Positions 5,595 to 13,123 are shown, counted from the first letter of the stretch. The stretch: 15,249 nucleotides of DNA from an uncultured Prevotella sp. (GCA_934230965.1 CAKQFW010000027.1:1-15249), one strand, 5' to 3'. A program made the numbers and translations. The notes: generated by a model from the letters alone, not told the origin.

Positions 5595-7196
5595 ATGTTA
5601 CACTATAAACACTCAATTGCTGTTCTACTATTACTATGCTTCGCGTTACAAGCTAACGCCCTTAGCAAAAATATAAAACAATGGATAGCCAAACTTGACC
5701 GCAGTTTGGAACTATCACCCGTGTATAAAGCTGAACATGAAGCACAGATAAAAGACCTTAAAAAGCTGGTGACAGGCCGTGAAACCTTAGGCACACGCTT
5801 CGAGGTGTACCACCGCATTTATCAGGCTTATCAATATTATAATGCCGACTCGGCCTACGTCTATGCCACTAAAAGCTATGAAGTGGCCCAGCAGATGAAC
5901 AACAACCAATTTATGGCTTTGGCCAAGTGTAACCTTGCCTTTATCTTCGCTATGGTGGGCGACAACGTGCAAGCCTTTCAAGAGGTGGCCGACTTAGACA
6001 GCAACTATATGCCGCAATGGCTGAAGATAGAGTATTTTAAAACCATGCACAGGCTATGGTCAGAACGTAGCTACACCTTTTTTAAATGCAAATCGCGTAA
6101 AAATAAATATTCGCAAATGTCGAACCAATATATCGACTCGTTGGTGGCTAACGTAAAGCCCAATACCTCCGATTGGTATCGGTATAATGTATCTCAAATA
6201 GAGAAAACGGGCGACGACGACCGCGTGATAGCCTACGTCAACAAAGCCTTGGCTTTTGAAAAAGATAAACATATAAGGGCTGGCTATTATTTTACGCAAG
6301 CCTGGGCCTATCATAGAAAAGGCGACGAAGAGATGTCGATTATATGCTTCATCAAGTCGGCCATCATGGATAACGAGTCGGCCACTATGGAAATAACATC
6401 GCTCTACAACGTATCGCAGGCCATACAGCATTACGACGATGCTAAGGCCAGCCAGTATGTGCGTAAGGCGCTCGAATTTATCAATTCGTACAATGCGCCA
6501 CGCCGACTGATCACCCTCTCTACAATTCTGCCTTCGGTAGAAGACACGCACCTGAACATGGTGAAGCGACAGCGCAACATTTACTTCGTCTTATTAACTT
6601 GTCTCGCCCTCATTATTGTGGCTTTGGCTGCCGTGTATCTCTACTCGCGCAAGATAAACCGTAAACTAAAGGAAGCACAACAGCTAAACGCTCAGCACAT
6701 GGAGAAGCTGAACGAGGCCAACGAGCGCCTAACAGAGGCCAACAAGGTAAAGAACAAATATATTGGCCGTACGCTGTACGATGCCTCTGAACATATCGAT
6801 ACGCTGGAACATATCTTTAATAAGGTGAACAAGGCTGTGCTGATGCGCAATTATAGCGAAATAGGCAAAATTACCAGCTTTGAGGTGCTTGACGTTGAAC
6901 GCAAGACCATGTTCCGCAATTTCGACAACACTTTCCTCGCCCTCTTCCCCAACTTTGTTGAGCAGTATAACACGCTGTTCGACGAGGCCAACCGTCGCTA
7001 TCCGCATGAGCAAGGAACGCTCACCAGCGAGATGCGTATCTTCGCTCTCATACGTATGGGCATTAAAGAGAGCGAACGCATAGCCCGCTATCTGGGCTAT
7101 TCGGTACACACTGTCAACACTTACAAAACAAGGGCAAAAAACCGCTCTTGCGTGAGCAATGACGACTTTGAGACCCTCATAATGGACTTTTCATAG
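5595..7196 (+). CDS. DUF6377-type transmembrane regulator with C-terminal helix-turn-helix
   Basis: This is a 533-residue single-chain sensor/regulator. A signal peptide or N-terminal anchor (residues ~5-22, ending ANA) leads to a helical, TPR-like region (~25-315, with repeated ALAKCNLAF.., YYFTQAWAYHRKGDEE.. segments) outside the cytoplasmic membrane. One strong membrane helix lies at ~329-350. A charged coiled coil follows (~352-390), then a cytoplasmic domain ending in a LuxR-like helix-turn-helix (~478-516: MRIFALIRMGIKESERIARY, then LGYSVHTVNTYKTRAKNR). This layout is that of the Bacteroidota DUF6377 proteins, thought to be membrane-tethered transcription factors; I assign it from recall of the family pattern. 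No kinase or receiver domain is present, so signalling would be direct through the membrane. It lies immediately upstream of, and co-directional with, the keto-sugar cluster, which makes it a candidate regulator of that cluster (inference). Confidence 0.8.
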   Translation: MLHYKHSIAVLLLLCFALQANALSKNIKQWIAKLDRSLELSPVYKAEHEAQIKDLKKLVTGRETLGTRFEVYHRIYQAYQYYNADSAYVYATKSYEVAQQMNNNQFMALAKCNLAFIFAMVGDNVQAFQEVADLDSNYMPQWLKIEYFKTMHRLWSERSYTFFKCKSRKNKYSQMSNQYIDSLVANVKPNTSDWYRYNVSQIEKTGDDDRVIAYVNKALAFEKDKHIRAGYYFTQAWAYHRKGDEEMSIICFIKSAIMDNESATMEITSLYNVSQAIQHYDDAKASQYVRKALEFINSYNAPRRLITLSTILPSVEDTHLNMVKRQRNIYFVLLTCLALIIVALAAVYLYSRKINRKLKEAQQLNAQHMEKLNEANERLTEANKVKNKYIGRTLYDASEHIDTLEHIFNKVNKAVLMRNYSEIGKITSFEVLDVERKTMFRNFDNTFLALFPNFVEQYNTLFDEANRRYPHEQGTLTSEMRIFALIRMGIKESERIARYLGYSVHTVNTYKTRAKNRSCVSNDDFETLIMDFS

Positions 7197-7490
7197 GCCA
7201 TAGAGGGCTTCTGTATCACCTTTTTCAGTTAATACATTATAATACATGGCCTTTTGGTAAGGCGTTAACCTACAAGTAGTTACGAAAATATAAACCTGAT
7301 ACAAGTAATACATTTAGCGAAATGTGTAAAACCTTGTACGATATTTTATAATTTTGCAACATCGAAAACCGCAAGATTATTAATTTTAAACAAACCCATT
7401 TTAAATTAAAAAATTGACTGGCATATATCGATAGGCCGACGCCTAAAGCAACACCTAAAGAGAAGTGTCGATAACTAAAAACATCTACGT
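7197..7490 (+). promoter_or_regulatory. Promoter region of the keto-sugar cluster
   Basis: This gene-free 294-base region holds a -7 box TAATTTTG at 7349-7356, which would give a leader of about 130 bases to the ATG at 7491. No good -33 box is seen at 19-21 bases. Upstream are short repeats that could be regulator sites: TAATACAT at 7230-7237, 7240-7247 and 7306-7313, and TACAAG at 7271-7276 and 7300-7305 with the reverse complement CTTGTA at 7333-7338. The leader has CCTAAAG twice (about 7442-7448 and 7454-7460) and a small AGGC/GCCT hairpin. No clear terminator follows the regulator gene. Confidence 0.5.
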
Positions 7491-8570
7491 ATGGTTAACA
7501 CAAAAAAAATTAAGGTAGGCATCATCGGATTCGGCAGAATGGGAAACAAATATCTCACACAGCTGCTGAAGAACGGACGCTACGACGTTACCTATATATG
7601 TGACGTGTGTGAAGAGGCTCGCCAATATGCGGCCAAACAAGTGCCACAGGCTACGATCGTGGCCGACGAAGATATTGTCTTCAACGACCCCAAAGTTCAG
7701 GTGGTGGCGCTCTGCACCTTGGCTAACCTACGTAAAGAACAAATTGAAAAGGCTGTAAAACAAGGCAAACATATTATATCAGAGAAACCCATCGCCGACA
7801 CCGTAGAACGCGAATGGCAGGTGGTAGACGCCACCGAGAAGTCGGATGTGCTCTCAACCGTGAACCTTTATCTGCGCAACTCGTGGTATCACGAGGCTAT
7901 GCGTCGCTTCATCGACGAAGGTGAGCTGGGCGAACTGGCCATCATTCGTGTATGCCACATGACACCAGGCTTGGCACCAGGCGAAGGTCACGAATATGAA
8001 GGTCCCTGTTTCCACGACTGCGGTATGCACTATGTTGACATTGCCCGCTGGTATGCACGTAGCGAGTATGCTACCTGGCACGCACAGGGCTTGCGCATGT
8101 GGAGCTATAAAGAGCCGTGGTGGTTGCAATGTCATGGCACATTTGAAAACGGTATCGTGTTTGACATCACACAGGGCTTTGTGTACGGACAGATGTCAAA
8201 AGACCAGACACACAACTCGTACATCGACCTCATCGGCACCAAGGGCATCGTGCGCATGAGCCACGACTTTAAAACGGCTGTGGTAGAGCTGCACGGCGTA
8301 ACACGCACCTTACGCATTGAGCGTCCCTTCGGCGGCAAAAACATCGACGTGCTGGTTGACCGCTTTGCCGACAGCATTGAAAATGGGCACCTCGACCCAC
8401 GTCTGCCCTCTATGCGCGACTCGGCCATCGCCTCTGAATATGCCAGCCACTTCCTTGAGAACGCTAAGAAGCATACCTTGCCCGCCATAGGCAACCTGCG
8501 CACGCTGGAACAGATACGCGAGCGCCGCAAGCACATGACAAACGGCTATGGCTTGCTGACGCAAAGATAA
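7491..8570 (+). CDS. Gfo/Idh/MocA-family oxidoreductase, cytoplasmic
   Basis: This 359-residue NAD(P)-dependent sugar dehydrogenase/reductase has no signal peptide, so it should act in the cytoplasm. The N-terminal Rossmann fold has GIIGFGRMG at 10-18. The family's EKP motif is at 98-100 (ISEKPIAD), with Lys99 as the usual catalytic lysine. The C-terminal α/β domain has GMHYVDIARW at 178-187, the H-x-x-D signature in which His180 (with Asp183) acts in catalysis. The family oxidises or reduces secondary alcohols of sugars, cyclitols and their phosphates; here, reducing or oxidising a 3-keto sugar is most plausible from context. The ATG at 7491 is the only start giving an intact Rossmann fold. 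It is the first gene of a five-gene co-directional cluster, 50 bases ahead of a second, exported family member. Its substrate is not predictable from sequence. Confidence 0.9.
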   Translation: MVNTKKIKVGIIGFGRMGNKYLTQLLKNGRYDVTYICDVCEEARQYAAKQVPQATIVADEDIVFNDPKVQVVALCTLANLRKEQIEKAVKQGKHIISEKPIADTVEREWQVVDATEKSDVLSTVNLYLRNSWYHEAMRRFIDEGELGELAIIRVCHMTPGLAPGEGHEYEGPCFHDCGMHYVDIARWYARSEYATWHAQGLRMWSYKEPWWLQCHGTFENGIVFDITQGFVYGQMSKDQTHNSYIDLIGTKGIVRMSHDFKTAVVELHGVTRTLRIERPFGGKNIDVLVDRFADSIENGHLDPRLPSMRDSAIASEYASHFLENAKKHTLPAIGNLRTLEQIRERRKHMTNGYGLLTQR

Positions 8571-8620
8571 GAACCAAAAAACAAACACCTATTATTAACA
8601 ATAACAAAACCGTTACTATT

Positions 8621-10102
8621 ATGGCAAACATTTCAAGACGTACTTTTCTAAAGTCGGGAGCCGCTGCAGTAGCAGGCTTCACCATTGCCCCTAGCTCAGT
8701 ATTGGGCAAGAGTTTTGGACACATCTCGCCTAATGACAAGATGAATATCGCTGCTATTGGTATTGGTGGCATCGGCCATTCAAATATCAATGCTGTTAAG
8801 GGCACTGAAAACCTCGTGGCACTGTGCGACGTTAACTGGGATTATGCGAAAGGGGTATTTGACGAATTCCCCAAAGCTGCCCGTTTCTGGGACTATCGCA
8901 AGATGTTTGACGACGCCAAACTGATGAAGAGCATCGATGGCGTTATTATCGCAACCGCCGACCACACACACGCAATTATAACAGCCGAGGCCATGCTGCA
9001 CGGCAAACACGTTTACTGCCAGAAACCACTTACACACTCTGTTTACGAATCACGCTTACTTACCAAACTGGCTGCCAGCACTGGCGTTGTTACTCAGATG
9101 GGTAACCAGGGTGCTTCTGGCGACGGTACACAGACCGTGTGCGACTGGATTTGGAACGGTGAGATTGGTGAGGTAACACGCGTTGACTGCGCTACCGACC
9201 GCCCCATCTGGCCACAAGGCTTGAACAGCCCTGAGAAGGAAGACCCCATTCCCGAAAACCTGAACTGGGATCTCTTCACTGGCCCCGCTAAGCTGAACCC
9301 CTACAGCAACGTTTACCAGCCCTGGAACTGGCGCGGATGGTGGGATTATGGTACAGGCGCTCTGGGTGATATGGCTTGCCACATCATGCACCAGCCGTTT
9401 AAGGCACTGAACCTGCTGTATCCTACAAAGGTTGAGGGTTCTTCTACCCTGCTGCTGAACGCTTGCGCTCCGCAGGCTCAGCACGTGAAGCTTACCTTCC
9501 CTGCTCGCGAAAATATGCCTAAGGTGGCTATGCCTGAGGTAGAAATTCACTGGTACGATGGTGGCTTGATGCCCGACCGTCCTGCTGGCTTCCCCCAAGG
9601 CAAGCAGCTCATGCAGAGCGGTGGTGGTCTTACCATCTTCCACGGTACAAAAGATACCCTTATCTGCGGTTGCTACGGCAACGAACCCTGGTTGCTGTCT
9701 GGCCGCAAGCCTAACGCTCCTCAGGTGGCTCGCCGCGTGAAAGGTAGCCATGAGATGGACTGGGTACGCGCTTGTAAAGAGAACCCGAAGAACCGCACGA
9801 TGTGTAACTCTGACTTCTCAGAGGCTGGCCCCTTCAACGAAATGGTTGTAATGGGTGTATTGGCAGTACGTCTGCAGGCTCTGAACAAGGTGCTCGAGTG
9901 GGATGGCGAAAACATGCGCTTCACCAACATTGGCGAGCACGAAACCGTAAGAACTTGTATCAAGGACGGCTTCACCATTCACAATGGTCACCCCTCATTC
10001 AACAAGACTTGGACCGAGCCTGTTAACGCTATTCAGCTGTCACAGGAACTTATCAAGCACACCTACCGCGAGGGATGGAAGCTGCCTGATATGCCGAAAT
10101 AA
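8621..10102 (+). CDS. Tat-exported Gfo/Idh/MocA-family oxidoreductase
   Basis: This 493-residue protein carries a twin-arginine signal (SRRTFLK at 5-11, hydrophobic stretch ~12-27), so it should be exported already folded with its NAD(P) bound, as for Zymomonas glucose-fructose oxidoreductase. The Rossmann motif is AIGIGGIGH at 45-53. The position of the EKP motif reads QKP (134-136, YCQKPLTHS), a form I recall as common in the long exported Bacteroidota/Planctomycetes branch. GALGDMACHIMH (246-257) supplies the D-x-x-x-H equivalent of the catalytic His region. The length above ~450 and the Trp-rich insert (WNWRGWWDYG, ~235-244) also fit that branch. The likely role is oxidising (or reducing) a glycoside at C3 in the periplasm, supplying 3-keto substrates to the DUF1080 proteins downstream. 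It follows the first oxidoreductase by 50 bases without a terminator; a structured 220-base gap follows it. Confidence 0.9.
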   Translation: MANISRRTFLKSGAAAVAGFTIAPSSVLGKSFGHISPNDKMNIAAIGIGGIGHSNINAVKGTENLVALCDVNWDYAKGVFDEFPKAARFWDYRKMFDDAKLMKSIDGVIIATADHTHAIITAEAMLHGKHVYCQKPLTHSVYESRLLTKLAASTGVVTQMGNQGASGDGTQTVCDWIWNGEIGEVTRVDCATDRPIWPQGLNSPEKEDPIPENLNWDLFTGPAKLNPYSNVYQPWNWRGWWDYGTGALGDMACHIMHQPFKALNLLYPTKVEGSSTLLLNACAPQAQHVKLTFPARENMPKVAMPEVEIHWYDGGLMPDRPAGFPQGKQLMQSGGGLTIFHGTKDTLICGCYGNEPWLLSGRKPNAPQVARRVKGSHEMDWVRACKENPKNRTMCNSDFSEAGPFNEMVVMGVLAVRLQALNKVLEWDGENMRFTNIGEHETVRTCIKDGFTIHNGHPSFNKTWTEPVNAIQLSQELIKHTYREGWKLPDMPK

Positions 10103-10127
10103 TGAAATTTGGTTCTATTTATTATAT

Positions 10128-10285
10128 TTAGTAGTTTTAGAAAATCTATTGAAACTAATGAAGCCGTGAGGCTCTAAAGGTTTATGCTTATGTAGAAGGC
10201 TAGATGTTCTGGCTTATCTAGAAGATCTAGCTTCTCTATAGGGCTAAGCTTATCTAAAAAACTATAGGCTTTCTAAAACTACTAA
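10128..10285 (+). other. Structured intergenic element bounded by 16-bp inverted repeats
   Basis: The 220-base gap between the Tat-exported dehydrogenase and the first DUF1080 gene holds no reading frame of note but much complementarity. Bases 10128-10143 (TTAGTAGTTTTAGAAA) are the exact reverse complement of 10270-10285. CTAT/ATAG (10146-10149 / 10264-10267) can extend the stem past a 2x2 internal loop. Inside are AGCC-GTGA-GGCT (10162-10173) and a longer hairpin, AGAAGGCTAGAT (10194-10205) with ATCTAGCTTCT (10225-10235), with one bulged base. The nonamer GCTTATCTA occurs at 10212 and 10248. The overall shape is a closing stem around a multi-branch interior. It could be an RNA element controlling the downstream genes, an mRNA processing site, or a small palindromic mobile repeat. 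It is not a recognised riboswitch and has no U-run. Confidence 0.6.
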
Positions 10286-10322
10286 CAAAAAGTTAACAAC
10301 AAAACATTAAAGCTAAATCAAT

Positions 10323-11129
10323 ATGAAAAAGATATTTCTTACCATGGCCTTGCTGGCTTGCACAGCTGGCATCATGACTGTTAGTGCTCAGAAGAAGGTA
10401 GCCCTGAAGGTTTCTACCGAGGCACAAGGCGCTGAAAGCAAGACCGTAAACGTAACAAAAGATAAAAAAGGATATATCACCCTGTTTGATGGCAAGAACC
10501 TCGACGGATGGCGCGGCTACGGCAAAGACCATGTGCCCGCACGCTGGACTGTAGAAGATGGCTGCCTGAAGTTTAACGCTGGACAGGGCGAAGGTGGCGA
10601 TATTATCTTCGCACACAAGTTTAAGAACTTTATCCTCGAGATGGAGTGGAAGGTATCGAAGGGTGCTAACTCAGGTATCTTCTACCTCGCACAGGAGGTG
10701 AAGAACGACAAGGGCCATATGGAGCCTATCTTTATCTCAGCCCCCGAATGTCAGGTGCTGGATAACGAGAACCACCCCGACGCTAAGTTGGGCGTTGATG
10801 GCAACCGCAAGGCTTCGTCTCTGTACGACATGATTCCTGCTAAGCCCCAGAACGCTAAGCCTTATGGCGAGTGGAACCAGGTGGCTATCGTTGTAAACAA
10901 CGGCACCGTTACCCACTTTATGAACGGCGCTAAGGTGGTTACCTACAAACTGTGGACTCCTGAATGGACCGAGATGCTGCAGAACAGTAAGTTTAGCGAG
11001 GCAAAATGGCCTGTAGCCTTCCAGCTGCTGAACAACTGTGGTGGCGACAACCACGAGGGCTTCATCGGCATGCAAGACCATGGCGACACCGTTTGGTTCA
11101 AGAACATCAAGGTAAAAGAGTTGAAATAA
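10323..11129 (+). CDS. Periplasmic DUF1080 protein (3-keto-disaccharide hydrolase / 3-keto-glycoside lyase family)
   Basis: This 268-residue protein has a Sec signal peptide (residues 1-22, ending VSAQ) followed by one DUF1080 domain (~48-266), a concanavalin-like β-sandwich. Family signatures are LFDGKNLDGWRG (54-65), NSGIFYLAQE (116-125), QVLDNENHPDAKLG (144-157), YDMIPA (168-173) and QDHGDTVWFKNI (251-262). Characterised members act on sugars already oxidised at C3, cleaving the glycosidic bond by hydrolysis or by β-elimination through a 2-hydroxy-3-keto-glycal. This protein is therefore expected to work after the Tat-exported dehydrogenase in the periplasm. It is about 60% identical by eye to the next gene product over the domain, which implies a tandem duplication. 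ATG 10323 directly begins the signal peptide. Lyase versus hydratase/hydrolase activity cannot be decided from sequence. Confidence 0.9.
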   Translation: MKKIFLTMALLACTAGIMTVSAQKKVALKVSTEAQGAESKTVNVTKDKKGYITLFDGKNLDGWRGYGKDHVPARWTVEDGCLKFNAGQGEGGDIIFAHKFKNFILEMEWKVSKGANSGIFYLAQEVKNDKGHMEPIFISAPECQVLDNENHPDAKLGVDGNRKASSLYDMIPAKPQNAKPYGEWNQVAIVVNNGTVTHFMNGAKVVTYKLWTPEWTEMLQNSKFSEAKWPVAFQLLNNCGGDNHEGFIGMQDHGDTVWFKNIKVKELK

Positions 11130-11218
11130 AGGAAAGAGGATTGTTTAAAACAAAACCCTGTAACCCATAACATTGGTCTTGGGGTTTGACATATCCAAAC
11201 TTTAAAGAATTCAGAATT

Positions 11219-12109
11219 ATGAAAAAGCTTTTATTCTTAGTTGCTGCTTCTGCTCTGATGCTGACAGGCTGCAACAACACTAATAAAGACTGTAAGTGTA
11301 ACTGCAAATGTCCAGGCTGCCAATGCCAAAAAGACACTGCACAGGCTGCTGCCGACCTTGATATGAAGGTGGCCGACAAAGAGAATGTAGACCTGGCACA
11401 GTTCCCCAAGGACAAGGATGGCTACATTGTGCTGTTCGACGGCAAGACCCTGAACGGATGGCGTGGCTACGGCATGGACAAGGCTCCTAAGAGCTGGACC
11501 GTGAAGGATGGCGCTATCACCCTGACAGGCTCAGGCACAGGCGAGGCTCACGCTGCCGATGGTGGCGACCTCATCTTCGCTCATAAGTTCCAAAACTTCA
11601 CCCTCGAGCTGGAATATCGTGTAACCAAGGGTGCCAACTCAGGTATCTTCTACCTCGCACAAGAGGTGATGGGTAAGGTTGATGGCAAGTATGAGTATCT
11701 GCCCATCTGGCAGTCGGCTTCTGAGTATCAGGTGCTCGACAATGCTAACCACCCCGACGCTCAGTTGGGCGAGGATGGCAACCGCCAGTCGGCATCGCTC
11801 TATGATATGATTCCTGCTAAGCCTCAGAACGCTAAGCCCTTCGGCGAGTGGAACACTGCCAAGATTATGTGCTTCAAAGGCACCGTTATTCACGCACAGA
11901 ACGGCAAGAACGTGGTAGAGTATCACCTCTGGACTCCGAAATGGACCGAGATGCTGCAGGCCAGCAAGTTTAAAGAGGGCGGCGACTTCCCCTACGCCTT
12001 CCAGCTGCTGAACAACATGGGTGGCGACAAGCACGAGGGTTACATCGGTCTGCAAGACCATGGCGACACCGTGCAGTATCGCAACATCCGCATCAAGGTT
12101 ATGGATTAA
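11219..12109 (+). CDS. DUF1080 lipoprotein with cysteine-rich linker
   Basis: This 296-residue lipoprotein paralogue of the preceding gene has a signal peptide ending in the lipobox LTGC, with Cys18 as the lipidated residue. Asn follows it, so no inner-membrane retention signal is seen and outer-membrane anchoring is likely. Just after the lipid anchor, residues 25-36 contain six cysteines (DCKCNCKCPGCQC), alternating with Lys/Asn much like a metallothionein or metal-binding patch. The DUF1080 domain follows (~63-295) with LFDGKTLNGWRG, NSGIFYLAQE, YQVLDNANHPDAQLG, YDMIPA and QDHGDTVQYRNI. It probably cleaves, or adds water to, 3-keto glycosides or glycals, perhaps as the complementary step or with another substrate range. 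The frame also opens at a TTG (11186), but ATG 11219 puts the signal peptide at the very N-terminus. It lies 89 bases after its paralogue and 12 bases before the isomerase gene. Confidence 0.9.
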   Translation: MKKLLFLVAASALMLTGCNNTNKDCKCNCKCPGCQCQKDTAQAAADLDMKVADKENVDLAQFPKDKDGYIVLFDGKTLNGWRGYGMDKAPKSWTVKDGAITLTGSGTGEAHAADGGDLIFAHKFQNFTLELEYRVTKGANSGIFYLAQEVMGKVDGKYEYLPIWQSASEYQVLDNANHPDAQLGEDGNRQSASLYDMIPAKPQNAKPFGEWNTAKIMCFKGTVIHAQNGKNVVEYHLWTPKWTEMLQASKFKEGGDFPYAFQLLNNMGGDKHEGYIGLQDHGDTVQYRNIRIKVMD

Positions 12110-12121
12110 TCAGCATCAGAT

Positions 12122-13060
12122 ATGAAAAAATCACTTATCTATACCCTACTGGCAGTGGCTCTGCTGCTGCCGGCAGTGGCACAGGCAGCATCGCCCCAGC
12201 GCAACATCAGAAAACAGCCTGTGAAGATGAAGAAGGAGCTGTGCTTGCAGCTTTACTCGGTGCGCAGCCTGTTGAATGGTGTTAATGCCGATGGCAAAGC
12301 TTCAGCCGACTGGACCGCCCTGCTTAAGCGTCTGCACAACATGGGATATACCAGCGTAGAGGCTGCCAACTATGATAATGGCAAGGGCACCTTCTATAAC
12401 CGCAAGCCTAAGGACTTTAAGGCCGACATTGAGGGCGCTGGCATGAAGATGCTGTCGTCGCACGTATCGCACAACCTGAGCGACGCTGAGCTGGCTTCGG
12501 GCGACTACTCTGAAGCGCTGAAATGGTGGAAGAAGACTATTGCCGACCACAAGGCCGCTGGCATACCTTTCATCGTTGACCCCTGGATAGGCAAGCAGAA
12601 GTCGTTGCACGACCTCGACGTTTACTGCCGCTATCTGAACGCTGTAGGCGAGATGTGCCGCAAAGAGGGCATAAGCTTTGGCTATCACAACCACGACTAC
12701 GAGTTTGCTAAGGTTGAAGGCCAGGTGATGTACGACTATATGCTCACACATACCAATCCGGAGAACGTGTTCTTCCAGATGGATATGTACTGGACGGTGC
12801 GTGGCGGATGCAGCCCTGTCGAGTATTTTAAACGCTACCCAGGCCGCTTCCATATGTTTCATTGCAAAGACCACCGCGAGATTGGTCAGAGCGGCATGGT
12901 GGGTTGGGATGCCATCTTCCGCAATGCCAAGACAGCGGGTCTGCAATATATCGTAGCCGAGATTGAGCAATGTACAATGCCCGTTGAAGAGAGCGTGGCC
13001 GTGAGCGCCCGTTATCTTTTACAACAGCCTTTTGTAAAGGCCAGCTACGTGGCAAAGTAA
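12122..13060 (+). CDS. Exported sugar isomerase/epimerase, TIM-barrel (AP endonuclease 2-like)
   Basis: This 312-residue protein has a Sec signal peptide (1-22, ending AQA) and a xylose-isomerase-like TIM barrel (~38-300). It begins at LCLQLYSVR (40-48), a common β1 segment of the family. Probable metal and substrate residues are visible: VEAANY with Glu80, the YHNHDYEF loop (188-195), FQMDMYW with Asp221, HMFHCKDH (244-251), and AEIEQC with Glu282. Family members use a divalent metal to shift or invert hydroxyl/keto groups, or to add or remove water in 2-keto-inositol and 3-keto-sugar chemistry. In this cluster it would process the ketosugar or glycal released by the DUF1080 enzymes, in the periplasm. 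Only 12 bases separate it from the DUF1080 lipoprotein gene, so the two are almost surely co-transcribed, and a terminator follows it. The exact reaction is not predictable; a sugar-phosphate substrate is unlikely given export. Confidence 0.87.
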   Translation: MKKSLIYTLLAVALLLPAVAQAASPQRNIRKQPVKMKKELCLQLYSVRSLLNGVNADGKASADWTALLKRLHNMGYTSVEAANYDNGKGTFYNRKPKDFKADIEGAGMKMLSSHVSHNLSDAELASGDYSEALKWWKKTIADHKAAGIPFIVDPWIGKQKSLHDLDVYCRYLNAVGEMCRKEGISFGYHNHDYEFAKVEGQVMYDYMLTHTNPENVFFQMDMYWTVRGGCSPVEYFKRYPGRFHMFHCKDHREIGQSGMVGWDAIFRNAKTAGLQYIVAEIEQCTMPVEESVAVSARYLLQQPFVKASYVAK

Positions 13061-13123
13061 CTGAAAAGTGACAGCCGGCTCACACTATCCTGCATTACCT
13101 TTGAATTTTTTATTCCTATAGCA

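Noticed and set aside
10128..10285. tRNA or tmRNA reading of the cloverleaf-like region
   Set aside because: It is too long for a tRNA, lacks a T-loop (GTTCRANNC) and a plausible anticodon arm, and has no tmRNA tag frame.
11186..11218. TTG start extending the DUF1080 lipoprotein by 11 residues
   Set aside because: It would bury the lipoprotein signal peptide; ATG 11219 gives a canonical MKK-start signal with lipobox at residues 15-18.
13096..13103. TACCTTTG, a match to the -7 consensus after the isomerase gene
   Set aside because: It has no -33 partner and any transcript would hit the terminator at 13124-13164 almost at once; likely chance.
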